This document shows positions 34,749 to 43,504 of a stretch of DNA of 64,000 bases, piece after piece (the first letter of the stretch is position 1; the number at the start of each line of letters is the position of its first letter). The DNA is taken from positions 1-64,000 of the forward strand of contig DEAM01000031.1 in NCBI GenBank assembly GCA_002347035.1, given 5' to 3'. The translations under genes and the position numbers were made by a program. Under the pieces are notes generated by a model, which did not search any database, had not been told where the DNA came from, and saw only the letters and a program-made list of their open reading frames with translations. This DNA is from Gemmatimonadales bacterium UBA2982 (GTDB taxonomy: Bacteria; Gemmatimonadota; Gemmatimonadetes; Longimicrobiales; Gaopeijiaceae).

Positions 34749-35419
34749 CACCGCTCCTCGCCGGGCGCGCTTGGGCCCGTCATGATCTGCCACCCCACAC
34801 TAAGATTAAATAACTGCAAGTCACTCAAGACTTCGTATTTGGCAACACCGTAGGCACGGAAGCTCGAAGTAAAAGGATACTCAGCTCCGAAGTGGAGGTT
34901 GAAACCTGCGGTAACCGTATTGAGCAGCTCATCGATGAAAGTGCCTTGTATTGCATCACCATACCCTTTGAGCGCATGCACTGTTACACCCAGACCTCCG
35001 TATGTCAGGAGATCGAAAGGTGTATCCCATACGACGTGTGTATCGACCCCAAATGCCACATCCTGCCAGTTTATCGGCCCTAGATTAAGTTGAGGTAGCG
35101 GATCACCGGTTTGACCTTCTACAAGGGCTACAATCCGGTCCTCGAATTCTGCGACTTCATCCACAAGCAAGGGTGCAGACCAGTAGCTAACGTGCGGCAC
35201 TACGCGTAACCCAGGCCGCGCATAACCCATATCAAATCGACCGCCGTAGCTCACGGCCCGTTCAGTGCGAGTTGGGTACACATAGCCAAGGTCAATCCCG
35301 AATCCTCGGAAGGCCAATCGGTTAAAATCAAAGTCCGTAGTGTCCTGTGCATGCGCCGCTGAGAATGTGCAAAACAGGGCGATGGCAATGAAACCCACTG
35401 ACATTCGGAGAACCGCCAT
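34748..35419 (-). CDS. outer-membrane beta-barrel protein, function unknown
   Basis: The 223-aa protein has a clear signal peptide (MAVLRMSVGFIAIALFCTFS, then AAHAQ cleavage) and alternating-hydrophobic strands typical of a small OmpA/OmpW-like barrel. Visible strands include YGGRFDMGYARPGLRVVPHVSY and YGGLGVTVHALKGYG; they end with a strand-like FNLSVGWQIM. No named family is recognised. It is translationally coupled to the Gfo/Idh/MocA gene, and sits 15 bases after rimO. Confidence 0.7.
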   Translation of the reverse strand: MAVLRMSVGFIAIALFCTFSAAHAQDTTDFDFNRLAFRGFGIDLGYVYPTRTERAVSYGGRFDMGYARPGLRVVPHVSYWSAPLLVDEVAEFEDRIVALVEGQTGDPLPQLNLGPINWQDVAFGVDTHVVWDTPFDLLTYGGLGVTVHALKGYGDAIQGTFIDELLNTVTAGFNLHFGAEYPFTSSFRAYGVAKYEVLSDLQLFNLSVGWQIMTGPSAPGEER

Positions 35420-35434
35420 TCCAGTTCCTCTTTT

Positions 35435-36895
35435 TCAGGCGCCCTGCACTTCAGCGACCAGATCATAATCCAGCGCGTCAATGATCTGCACCTTAATCAA
35501 ATCTCCGGCCTGAATCGGATCTGAACCGATAAGGCGAGTCACTCCGTCAATATCCAACGCCTGTGCCTGCGTCCGAGCGATCGCTAAATAGCCTTCTTCC
35601 TGATCAAGAATCTCATCAACTAGAGCTGTAGCACTGGTACCTACGAGAGCGGCATTTTTTTCGAAAGAGATATCCCGTTGAACTTCCATTAACTCCTCCA
35701 GTCGCTCCGACATCAATTCAACCGGAATCCGACCGCCCATCCCTGCTGCTCGCGTACCTTCTTCTACTGAGTAGGTGAACGCACCGACACGCTCGAACTG
35801 AATCTCTTCGAGTAAATCTAACATCTGCTGAAAATCTTCTTCCGTCTCACCCGGGAAGCCGACGATCACCGTTGTCCTAAGAGTGAGATCGGGGACAGAG
35901 TCCCTCAGCCAGGCTATACGCTCCAGGATAGTCTTACGACGTTCTGGACGACGCATGAGTTCTAAAACACGGTCACTACCGTGCTGTATAGGCATATCCA
36001 GGTAGGGTAGAATCCGGCTCTCTGCCGCGACTAATTCAACCAGGCCTCTGGTAATTCCAGAGGGATACATATAGAAAAGACGGTACCAGGGTATGTCCGT
36101 ACCATTCAATAACCCATGAAGAAGCTCCGACAAGTCAGGCGCGTCCGGACGATGTCGCCGAAGATCACGACCGTACCAGGTTGTGTCTTGCGATACGATA
36201 TTAAGCTCCCTTACGCCAGCCTCGCCGAGACCTGCCGCCTCACGAACTAACTCGTCGACTGGATGAGACCGATGGAGTCCTCGCATCAGAGGTATAGCAC
36301 AGAACGCACAGGTATGATCACACCCTTCGCTGATCTTCAGATAAGATGTGTGAGGCGTCTCTGTCGACAGTATTCGAAGTGGCCGCTCCATGGCAGGAAT
36401 CGATTCATCAAGCTCCGGCAGGTATCCCAGTCCCCTAAGCTTTGGAATCAGCTTAGGTAGGTCTCCCAAACCCAGAAACAGATCAACCTCAGGAATCTCT
36501 TCGGCGAGCTCACTCCCATGACGTTCGACCAGGCACCCGACAGCAACAACTGCCTTCAACTCACCTAGACCTTTGAGTTCACACGCGTCCAATATCGTTT
36601 CGATGGACTGTTCCTTAGCCTGCTCTATGAATCCACAAGTGTTGACTATGGCGACTTCGGCACCCGTCACGTCTGAGGATACTCGCGCACCATAACCGAC
36701 TAGAGCAGCCATCATTCGCTCTGAGTCAACAGTGTTCTTATCACATCCGAGAGTAACCAATGCAATCCGCAACCCGTCTCCCTCTCCGGTCACCTCTATT
36801 TCGTGACGTACCGGCATAACATCCGGATGCACGTCGGGACGAATTGGTTCAGCGGAGAGTGGAAATACCGGAAGATCTCTCGTGCGCCCTGTCAT
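35435..36895 (-). CDS. rimO: ribosomal protein S12 methylthiotransferase
   Basis: RimO adds a methylthio group to Asp of ribosomal protein S12. The 486-aa protein has the N-terminal UPF0004 domain (RIALVTLGCDKNTVDSERMMAAL) with its Cys residues, the radical SAM CX3CX2C motif in CDHTCAFCAIPLMRG, and a C-terminal TRAM domain (EEGYLAIARTQAQALDIDG). The listed start gives a 40-residue lead before the core; an ATG at 36817 (MPVRHEIEV) would trim 26 residues of it. No clear ribosome site distinguishes them. MiaB is excluded by the LGCDKN-type motif. Confidence 0.94.
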   Translation of the reverse strand: MTGRTRDLPVFPLSAEPIRPDVHPDVMPVRHEIEVTGEGDGLRIALVTLGCDKNTVDSERMMAALVGYGARVSSDVTGAEVAIVNTCGFIEQAKEQSIETILDACELKGLGELKAVVAVGCLVERHGSELAEEIPEVDLFLGLGDLPKLIPKLRGLGYLPELDESIPAMERPLRILSTETPHTSYLKISEGCDHTCAFCAIPLMRGLHRSHPVDELVREAAGLGEAGVRELNIVSQDTTWYGRDLRRHRPDAPDLSELLHGLLNGTDIPWYRLFYMYPSGITRGLVELVAAESRILPYLDMPIQHGSDRVLELMRRPERRKTILERIAWLRDSVPDLTLRTTVIVGFPGETEEDFQQMLDLLEEIQFERVGAFTYSVEEGTRAAGMGGRIPVELMSERLEELMEVQRDISFEKNAALVGTSATALVDEILDQEEGYLAIARTQAQALDIDGVTRLIGSDPIQAGDLIKVQIIDALDYDLVAEVQGA

Positions 36896-36908
36896 AGTAG
36901 TTTCAAAA

Positions 36909-37565
36909 TCAACGCGAAATCACGAGCACCCCGGGAGGCGGTGTGAAGCTGAACCAGTCACCCGGAATAGCCACATCAAAGTCGACACCGCGCAGTGTGA
37001 TCGTTCGCTCGTTCCCGTTTTCTTCGGTAACGCGGACCTGTCGCAAGACTAGCCCCCGTTGGTCGAGCCAGAGGACAGCTGATCTATAGGACGTGCGCTC
37101 CAACGGTATTAGGCTCAGTCGGTGCGTCTCTATGCCGGCTACCTCATCTACAGCCTCATACGTCACGTCGTACTTGGTCTCCGGCTCGTAGAGGAACTCC
37201 CTATGGAAATCTGGTCCACCTGTGCTCTGATCGATCGATCCTCGAAAGGCCTGCTTATCATCAGTACTTGGCACGTAGTACCAAACCGACTCGCCATCAG
37301 CCACAATCACATCACCTTCGGGGTCTGTAAATCGCATGGCAAAAAGGTTGGGTCGAGCCTGACACAATCGGCCGGCACCGGATCGCTCCTGACGCAGAAG
37401 AGGGTTCATTAAGTGCTGGTTGAAATCGGCGCATATAGTGGACACTGATGCGTACTGCCTAGATGCCTCTGTGATGAGGTCCATTCCGCGGTCTTGGCCC
37501 ATCACTACCAATGGGGAGAGCAGGAAAAACCCTGAGCCCACGGCAAATAATCCCTTCTGAATCAC
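36909..37565 (-). CDS. lolA: outer-membrane lipoprotein carrier protein LolA
   Basis: LolA ferries lipoproteins through the periplasm from LolCDE to the outer membrane. The 218-aa protein has a signal peptide (LFAVGSGFFLLSPLVVMGQ), the family start DLITEASRQYASVSTICADFNQ, and strand blocks GRLCQARPNLFAMRFTDPEG and WYYVPSTDDKQA. It starts with GTG overlapping the ftsK stop by 4 bases. LolB and LolCDE are not in the window; most phyla outside Proteobacteria lack LolB. Confidence 0.92.
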   Translation of the reverse strand: MIQKGLFAVGSGFFLLSPLVVMGQDRGMDLITEASRQYASVSTICADFNQHLMNPLLRQERSGAGRLCQARPNLFAMRFTDPEGDVIVADGESVWYYVPSTDDKQAFRGSIDQSTGGPDFHREFLYEPETKYDVTYEAVDEVAGIETHRLSLIPLERTSYRSAVLWLDQRGLVLRQVRVTEENGNERTITLRGVDFDVAIPGDWFSFTPPPGVLVISR

Positions 37566-39958
37566 AGCTCACTCCCAGTGCTGCAAATCTCATCCAGGTC
37601 GTCTATCCCGACTAAAATCTCTCGTCCCTTTGCGCCATCGGAGGGCCCTAGCACACCAGCGTCGAAGAGTTGGTCCACAATCCGTGCAGCCCGTCCGTAC
37701 CCGATGCTCAAGCGGCGCTGAAGCAGTGAGGTTGATCCGCCACCATTTTGAATGCAGACCTCAGCCGCTGCTCGGAAAAGCTCGTCCCAGTCGCCTGCAA
37801 TCTCCTCCGCAACAACAGCGGCAGTTGCGAGTTCATGGCCCTGCAAGTCCTCCAGAATATCGGTCTCAATCCCTTCTTTATAAACCAGCTCTTCGCTCAT
37901 GCCATGCCGCTCCAAAAGCTCTACATACCAGGACATGAGGCGCTCAGTGTCCTCAGTGGGCAAGTAAGCACCCTGAATCCTCACGGGATCACTTCGACCT
38001 GGAGGGAGGAAAAGCATATCTCCATTGCCCAGAAGGGCATCCGCTCCGTTCTGGTCCAAGATGGTCCTGGAATCAGTCTTGGAAGCAACCCGAAATCCTA
38101 TCCTTGTTGGGAAGTTCGCCTTGATAAGACCAGTAATCACATTCACGGATGGGCGCTGAGTAGCGACAATCAAATGAATTCCTATAGCCCGTGCCTTCTG
38201 GGCGAGCTGAGTCAGCGGCTTCTCCACCTCGCTTTGCACAGTCATCATAAGATCCGCAAGCTCGTCCACCACGACGACGATATAGGGCAACACTCCATCC
38301 TTGTAGAGCCAGCGGTTCTCATCTCCCTCGGGCCCGTGAGGCTCGTGCTGTTTGAGCACAGCACCCGAGCGAACCTTCTGATTGAATTCTTGGATCGAGC
38401 GAACATAGTTCGTCTTCAATAGCTCATACCGGCGACCCATCTCTAGCACCGCCCACTTAAGTACACCTGCCGCATCCCGAGGATCAGTAACAACGTTGTG
38501 ACGTAGGTGGGGGAGCCGAGAATATACTGATAGCTCAACCATCTTCGGATCGATTAACAGAAGCCTCAGAGTCTCAGGTGTGTGCTTGTAAACAAGGCTA
38601 GTAACTAAGGTATTGAGACAAACCGACTTTCCAGAACCTGTAGCTCCCGCGATCAGTACGTGCGGCATCTTTTCTAAGGTAGTCACATAGGGACGTCCAT
38701 TTAGGTCTTTACCCAAGGCAAGAGGCAGTTCGCCCTTCGCATTCCTGAAGACTTGTGTTTCAAGAATCTCACGCAGGTTTACGATCTCAGGGCGAGGGTT
38801 CGGGATCTCAACCCCTACAGCACCCTTCCCTGGAATCGGGGCCACAATGCGAATCGCGTGCGCCTTCATAGCTAGCGCCAAATCAGCATCAAGGTTCGCG
38901 ATTTTATTAACCTTAACTCCAGGTGCCGGAACAACCTCGAACTGTGTCACCATAGGACCGGTTGTTCGACCGCCAATCTCACTCTTGACGTTAAACGTCC
39001 GAAGTTTCTCTACAAGGACATGACCTAGCTCATCGAGTTGCCGATCCATGCTCTCGCGATCACGCTGTTCGGGAGCGCTAAGAAGATCCATCGGAGGGAC
39101 TTCGTGCTCTGGCCTCTCTTTATCATCAGGGTCCAGAAGTGAGGGGTCTATCTCCTGCTCCTCTTCGATATCTAGCTCAGCATCGCTGTCCTCTTGCGTG
39201 GAAGCCCCTGTCTCTTGCAGGTCCTTCTCTTGTTCGGGCTCAGAGACCTCTTCCATTTCAAGCCAATCGGGCTCCATACCCGGGAAAGTCTGGGGAACAC
39301 CTTCTCCGAGCTCTGAAGCACTCTGAGTCCGCGCTTGCTCAATCCTTTCCGCCACAGCTTTTACTGTTTTGTGGACGACATCCCTCAGGGCCACAATTCC
39401 CCTTCCGAATGACCTAAGAGGATTCCATAGAGATCTTAGTGTTCTTCGGACAACATCCCTCAGGGCCACAATTCCCCTTCCGAATGATCCAAGAGGGTTC
39501 CAACCGAAGGTCCCAACCGAAAGTGCTAACAGGCCTGCACCTGTTATCAAGAAAGCTCCTAAGCGCCCCATGAGGACAATGAGCGGATCAGCAAGGCCGT
39601 AACCCAAAGAACCCGCAGCCTCTTCAGAGCCCACGATTAGAAAAATCATTGGCGAGAGGATGAGTAGCCCTGCTGTGAGAAGAGTTAATCGAATCGTCAT
39701 TTCCTTCGAGAGCCAATCACCAATTCTCAGACCACCAACGATCATAAGAGCTGGCACGAGAAAGGCTGACAATCCGAAGATCTCAGAGAGAACACCACGA
39801 ATCGCCCCTCCAGCAACAACCATCAGATTGTCCGAAGGAAACCACTGGGCACCCTGTTCCCCGAGCAGTGAGACTGGAAGCAGTGATAGAAGGACGATGA
39901 TGGACAACAACAGTATCGCTATAGCACCGATCTCACGCTTTTGCTCTACGTTCAGCAT
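37562..39958 (-). CDS. ftsK: DNA translocase FtsK/SpoIIIE
   Basis: FtsK pumps chromosomal DNA through the division septum. The 798-aa protein has about four N-terminal membrane helices (residues of about 10-150), a linker of about 155-300, and the motor with Walker A IAGATGSGKSVCLNTL and Walker B VVVDELADLMM. The C-terminal gamma winged-helix domain (GGGSTSLLQRRLSIGYGRAARI) follows. The linker begins with a direct 25-residue tandem duplication (residues 154-203) described separately, then becomes acidic. It is upstream of lolA with a 4-base overlap. Confidence 0.97.
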   Translation of the reverse strand: MLNVEQKREIGAIAILLLSIIVLLSLLPVSLLGEQGAQWFPSDNLMVVAGGAIRGVLSEIFGLSAFLVPALMIVGGLRIGDWLSKEMTIRLTLLTAGLLILSPMIFLIVGSEEAAGSLGYGLADPLIVLMGRLGAFLITGAGLLALSVGTFGWNPLGSFGRGIVALRDVVRRTLRSLWNPLRSFGRGIVALRDVVHKTVKAVAERIEQARTQSASELGEGVPQTFPGMEPDWLEMEEVSEPEQEKDLQETGASTQEDSDAELDIEEEQEIDPSLLDPDDKERPEHEVPPMDLLSAPEQRDRESMDRQLDELGHVLVEKLRTFNVKSEIGGRTTGPMVTQFEVVPAPGVKVNKIANLDADLALAMKAHAIRIVAPIPGKGAVGVEIPNPRPEIVNLREILETQVFRNAKGELPLALGKDLNGRPYVTTLEKMPHVLIAGATGSGKSVCLNTLVTSLVYKHTPETLRLLLIDPKMVELSVYSRLPHLRHNVVTDPRDAAGVLKWAVLEMGRRYELLKTNYVRSIQEFNQKVRSGAVLKQHEPHGPEGDENRWLYKDGVLPYIVVVVDELADLMMTVQSEVEKPLTQLAQKARAIGIHLIVATQRPSVNVITGLIKANFPTRIGFRVASKTDSRTILDQNGADALLGNGDMLFLPPGRSDPVRIQGAYLPTEDTERLMSWYVELLERHGMSEELVYKEGIETDILEDLQGHELATAAVVAEEIAGDWDELFRAAAEVCIQNGGGSTSLLQRRLSIGYGRAARIVDQLFDAGVLGPSDGAKGREILVGIDDLDEICSTGSEL
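39350..39499 (-). repeat. 75-bp tandem duplication inside ftsK
   Basis: Two adjacent copies of 75 bases (39425-39499 and 39350-39424) encode NPLGSFGRGIVALRDVVRRT... and NPLRSFGRGIVALRDVVHKT.... The first 51 or so bases of each differ at only a few positions, while the last part has diverged. The unit keeps frame and adds 25 residues just after the last N-terminal membrane helix. It looks like a recent duplication in the juxtamembrane linker. Confidence 0.9.
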
Positions 39959-40046
39959 CGCAAATCTGTCAGTCCCAGGCCAACGTGATCACCCGGTCTT
40001 TCATCTCCAGACGCATCTGGAAAGCTTGTGAAATAGGCTTCGATCG

Positions 40047-41402
40047 TCATCCCTGTAATGCTTCTTCAGCAATAAGTCGACCTACAAAACCTGTATCTAG
40101 ATCCCCTCGAATGAACGCTTCATTATCGACAATCCTCCTCAAGAATGGCAGCGTTGTTTTGATGCCTTCGATAATGAAATGATCCAACACATGTCGTGCA
40201 CGCACTATCGCCTCATCTCTTGTATTACCGCTCACGATCAACTTTGCAATCAAGGAATCGTAGTAGGGTGGCACGGTATACCCAGCATACACATGAGTGT
40301 CGAGACGAACGCCAGGGCCCCCAGGTGGGTGAAAGACCTGGATGGTGCCGGGAGAGGGAGCAAAGTTGCGATCGGGATCCTCCGCGTTAACCCTAAACTC
40401 GATGGCATGGACCCGATGGCTAATTCCTTCAGGTATAGCGAGCGGCTCTCCTGCCGCAACCCGGATCTGCTCCTTTAGTAGATCAATACCAGTTGTGACC
40501 TCGGTGACCGCATGCTCGACTTGGATACGCGTGTTCATCTCCATGAAGTAGAATGAGAGGTCAGCGTCCAGAAGAAACTCAACCGTGCCTGCCCCTACAT
40601 ACGATATCGACTGTGCAGCTCGTATAGCCGCCTCGCCCATCGCGTCCCGTAGCTCTGGTGTTAGTGCTGGTGAAGGAGCTTCCTCGACTAACTTTTGGTG
40701 ACGCCGCTGAATCGAGCATTCTCTTTCACCCAAGTGTGTGACCCGCCCATAACTGTCACCGAACACTTGGATCTCTACATGTCGTGGCTGCTGAACGCAC
40801 CGTTCAAGATAGATACCAGAATCACCGAATGCGGCCTGAGCTTCCATCTGAGCTGCCCTGAATAGTTCTGAGAACGACTCAGGGTCTTCGGCTACACGCA
40901 TGCCCCTACCACCGCCCCCTGCTGAGGCTTTAATCATTACTGGGAACCCGATTTTCTCGGCAGCTACTTGTGCATCTTCAACATCGTTAATGATCGAATT
41001 GGAACCGGGTGTGATTGGAACACCGGCTTCAGCCATTTGCTGGCGGCCCATCGCTTTGTCACCCATAGCTCGGATCTGCTCCGGCGTTGGTCCGATAAAC
41101 GTCAACCCAGAACGTGAGCAGATTTGAGCGAACTCAGCATTCTCAGCCAGAAACCCATAACCCGGATGGATGGCTTCCGCACCAGTGATCTCCGCGGCAG
41201 CTATTATACGTGGGATATTCAAGTAGCTATCGACTGCTGCTGCACCGCCGATGCAAACGTCCTCGTCTGAAAACCGGACGTGAAGCGACTCGCGGTCAGC
41301 TTCTGAGTAGACAGCGACAGTCTGAATACCGAGCTCGTGGCAAGCTCGTACAATCCGCAAGGCGATCTCGCCGCGGTTGGCGATGAGTACCTTCCTGAAC
41401 AA
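40047..41402 (-). CDS. accC: acetyl-CoA carboxylase, biotin carboxylase subunit
   Basis: AccC carboxylates biotin on AccB at the cost of ATP, the first step of fatty-acid synthesis. The 451-aa protein has the ATP-grasp features: N-terminal KVLIANRGEIALRIVRAC, the glycine-rich KASAGGGGRGMRV, ERCVQQPRHVEIQVFGD, MEMNTRIQVEHAVTE and the C-terminal VNAEDPDRNFAPSPG. It lies 12 bases after accB. The catalytic carboxyltransferase genes are not here. Confidence 0.97.
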   Translation of the reverse strand: MFRKVLIANRGEIALRIVRACHELGIQTVAVYSEADRESLHVRFSDEDVCIGGAAAVDSYLNIPRIIAAAEITGAEAIHPGYGFLAENAEFAQICSRSGLTFIGPTPEQIRAMGDKAMGRQQMAEAGVPITPGSNSIINDVEDAQVAAEKIGFPVMIKASAGGGGRGMRVAEDPESFSELFRAAQMEAQAAFGDSGIYLERCVQQPRHVEIQVFGDSYGRVTHLGERECSIQRRHQKLVEEAPSPALTPELRDAMGEAAIRAAQSISYVGAGTVEFLLDADLSFYFMEMNTRIQVEHAVTEVTTGIDLLKEQIRVAAGEPLAIPEGISHRVHAIEFRVNAEDPDRNFAPSPGTIQVFHPPGGPGVRLDTHVYAGYTVPPYYDSLIAKLIVSGNTRDEAIVRARHVLDHFIIEGIKTTLPFLRRIVDNEAFIRGDLDTGFVGRLIAEEALQG

Positions 41403-41414
41403 GTGTCTCCCCGA

Positions 41415-41882
41415 TCAGGTAGGGTCGATTCTAAACAGAACCTGCCCGAACTCCACGGGCTGCGCATTCTCAACTAAGATCTCAGTGATGGCGCCACTGA
41501 CTTCACTCTCTAACTCATTCATCAATTTCATCGCCTCGATAATGCACACCGTGTCCCCAGGTGACACGCTCGACCCCATCTTTACATAGGGTTGTGCATC
41601 TGGAGCTGGCGCGTGATAGAAAGTCCCAACCATGGGAGCGGTAATCTCTATAAGATCACTTGGTACAGATTCTGATAAGTCTGCCTCAGTCAACACTACC
41701 CCTGCCCTGGGACCGCTATGCAGAGAACCAGGAGTGCTGACAATCTCTACGTCTGGGGTACTCGCTGATGGTGGAGTTTTCGCCAGCCGAATGCGGGTGC
41801 CGCCTCGCTCCAGCTCTAACGAATCTACCCCAGAATCGTCCAAAGCCTTAATGAGTTGCTGGATAAACTCTAGGTCGATCAT
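41415..41882 (-). CDS. accB: acetyl-CoA carboxylase, biotin carboxyl carrier protein
   Basis: AccB carries the biotin. The 155-aa protein has an N-terminal helical part (IQQLIKALDDSGVDSLELERG), a Pro/Ser/Val linker, and a biotinyl domain with the modified lysine K119 in EAMKLMNELESEVSG. The biotin lysine is in the canonical EAMKLM context. It overlaps efp by 4 bases; the efp-accB-accC order is one of the commonest in bacteria. Confidence 0.97.
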   Translation of the reverse strand: MIDLEFIQQLIKALDDSGVDSLELERGGTRIRLAKTPPSASTPDVEIVSTPGSLHSGPRAGVVLTEADLSESVPSDLIEITAPMVGTFYHAPAPDAQPYVKMGSSVSPGDTVCIIEAMKLMNELESEVSGAITEILVENAQPVEFGQVLFRIDPT

Positions 41883-42445
41883 GTAGTTACCCGGGACAGG
41901 TATTTATCTTCTTTACGCTCGATCTTCAAAAGGTCCCCCTCTTCGACAAATAGGGGAACCTGTATGACTGCACCCGTCTCTAGGACAGCTGGTTTCGAGG
42001 CACCCTGAGCAGTGTCACCCCTCAGACCTGGGTCTGTCTGTTTAACCTGCAATTCTACGAACTGGGGTAGCTCGACACTGATAACCTTGCCGTCGTGGAC
42101 TAGCCCCTCACACGCCATGTTCTCCTTGAGATACTTAAGCTGATCTTCGCCTAGAAGATCGCCAGCAATGGGGATCATGTCGTAAGTGTTAGCGTCCATA
42201 AAGTGATACAGATTCCCATCCGTATAGCTGTAATTCACTGGGCGTCGTTCCAATCGCACATCATTGACCTTTTCACCGGCTCTGTAAGTCCGGTCAACGA
42301 CCGCTCCGTTCAGCACATTCTTGAGCTTGGTGCGGACGAAAGCCCCCCCCTTGCCCGGTTTAACGTGTTGGAAATAGGTAATGGCCCAAAGATCGCCATC
42401 GATCTCTATAACCATACCATTGCGGAAGTCGGCCGTGGTGGCCAT
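41879..42445 (-). CDS. efp: elongation factor P
   Basis: EF-P relieves ribosome stalling at polyproline runs. The 188-aa protein has the tip motif HVKPGKGGAFVRTKLKN, where the loop lysine (about residue 34) is the usual modification site, followed by GAVVDRTYRAGEKVNDV and the C-terminal DPGLRGDTAQGASKPAVLETG. It heads the efp-accB-accC set; aroQ lies 36 bases upstream. No modification enzyme (EpmA or EarP) is adjacent, so the modification type is unknown. Proline-rich neighbours such as TolA and Pal in this window are plausible clients. Confidence 0.97.
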   Translation of the reverse strand: MATTADFRNGMVIEIDGDLWAITYFQHVKPGKGGAFVRTKLKNVLNGAVVDRTYRAGEKVNDVRLERRPVNYSYTDGNLYHFMDANTYDMIPIAGDLLGEDQLKYLKENMACEGLVHDGKVISVELPQFVELQVKQTDPGLRGDTAQGASKPAVLETGAVIQVPLFVEEGDLLKIERKEDKYLSRVTT

Positions 42446-42481
42446 ACGACCTCGCTGTTTGGGTGTCGCCCGGCGCTAAAG

Positions 42482-42916
42482 CTACCCGCCGAGACGGGCC
42501 ACTAGGCCCCTCAAACCTAAAAGATAGCTATGCACCCCAAAGCCTAAAACCACTCCGGATGCCGAACCAGCAAGATAGGAGTGCCGTCTGTACGACTCGC
42601 GGCCCTGTGTATTCGACAAATGGACTTCGACAAAAGGACGCCCTACCCCCAAAAATGCATCTAGCAAAGCGATCGAGGTATGCGTGAGAGCGCCCGGATT
42701 AATAATGAATCCATCCACACGGGCAGCGGCTTCCTCAATGAAGTCAAGAATCTCTCCAACGTGGTTCGACTGAAAGGTTTCGAGATCGACGCCCAACTCA
42801 GTCGCGACCTCCCCTAGGTGAAGGTTCACATCATCTAGGGTGTCAGTACCATACACCTCAGGCTCGCGTGACCCAAGCAACCTAAGGTTAGTACCGTGGA
42901 TTACTGCAATCCTCAT
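42482..42916 (-). CDS. aroQ: type II 3-dehydroquinate dehydratase
   Basis: AroQ converts 3-dehydroquinate to 3-dehydroshikimate in the shikimate pathway. The 144-aa protein has the conserved opening IAVIHGTNLRLLGSREPEVYGTDTL (with the catalytic-tyrosine EVYG), FQSNHVGEILDFI, NPGALTHTSIALLDAF and the substrate loop EVHLSN. The usual GPNLNLLG opening reads GTNLRLLG, a mild deviation. It overlaps the upstream small helical protein gene by 4 bases and lies before efp, the frequent aroQ-efp order. Confidence 0.94.
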   Translation of the reverse strand: MRIAVIHGTNLRLLGSREPEVYGTDTLDDVNLHLGEVATELGVDLETFQSNHVGEILDFIEEAAARVDGFIINPGALTHTSIALLDAFLGVGRPFVEVHLSNTQGRESYRRHSYLAGSASGVVLGFGVHSYLLGLRGLVARLGG

Positions 42917-43299
42917 GAGCTTTCTCGCGACTCCCAGGTCAGAAGACCTCTAAAGTAATCCCCTATTAAAGGACGCTCAGATTCAGCTTCTCCCTGACAC
43001 TCATTGGCGTCAACCCTTGGTGTCCCCGCATCAGACCCCAGAGAACCCTGATTAACAACATCGTAACCTAGCCGCTGAACCTCTTTCTTGGACTCCAACT
43101 CGGTGAGTATACGACCTTCAAGTTCCTCGACGCGCCTGGCAATCTCCAGGTCGACAGGATCTCGTTCATGTAAATACTGAAAAACCTTCAGAGCCCGAGA
43201 CAATGACCCTTGGGTGACGTAGAGCTCGCCGAGTGTTCGAGTATACAAATGCTCAGGAGCCCCGTGTTCTTCTGCCGTTGGTTCAATTGTTTCAGCCAC
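42913..43299 (-). CDS. small TPR-like helical protein, function unknown
   Basis: The 128-aa soluble protein has one TPR-like helix pair (LYTRTLGELYVTQGSLSRALKVFQYLHERDP) at about residues 17-47, then a coiled-coil-like helix (LEIARRVEELEGRILTELE) and a polar tail ending in DYFRGLLTWES. The tail motif DYFRGLL resembles endings seen on small tetratricopeptide proteins next to aroQ in some genomes, but I do not recognise a named family. It is the first gene of the aroQ-efp-accBC set, divergent from the PpiD-like gene across about 205 bases. Confidence 0.6.
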   Translation of the reverse strand: MAETIEPTAEEHGAPEHLYTRTLGELYVTQGSLSRALKVFQYLHERDPVDLEIARRVEELEGRILTELESKKEVQRLGYDVVNQGSLGSDAGTPRVDANECQGEAESERPLIGDYFRGLLTWESRESS

Positions 43300-43419
43300 T
43301 TCACTCTCAATTGGCTTAAAGAGGGCACAAGAAAAGTGTCAACAGAATCGTATGTTCCTACTCCGCGACCCGCAGCTATCTCAGTGCTTGTCGAGTTGTG
43401 CTGGGCTCGCATGACTACG

Positions 43420-43448
43420 TTGAGAGCCTTAATGCAAGCAGTTATGCT
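43420..43448 (+). promoter_or_regulatory. sigma70-type promoter for the PpiD-like gene
   Basis: TTGAGA (43420-43425), a 17-base spacer, and TATGCT (43443-43448) give 5/6 and 4/6 matches to the -35 and -10 consensus with ideal spacing. Transcription would begin near 43455, about 50 bases ahead of the ATG at 43505. It sits in the only divergent gap of the window. Confidence 0.5.
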
Positions 43449-43504
43449 TCAGGTTGCGTATCTCCAGGTTTGTATACCAAAAGCGTTGCTGGAGCGGTAG
43501 TTCT

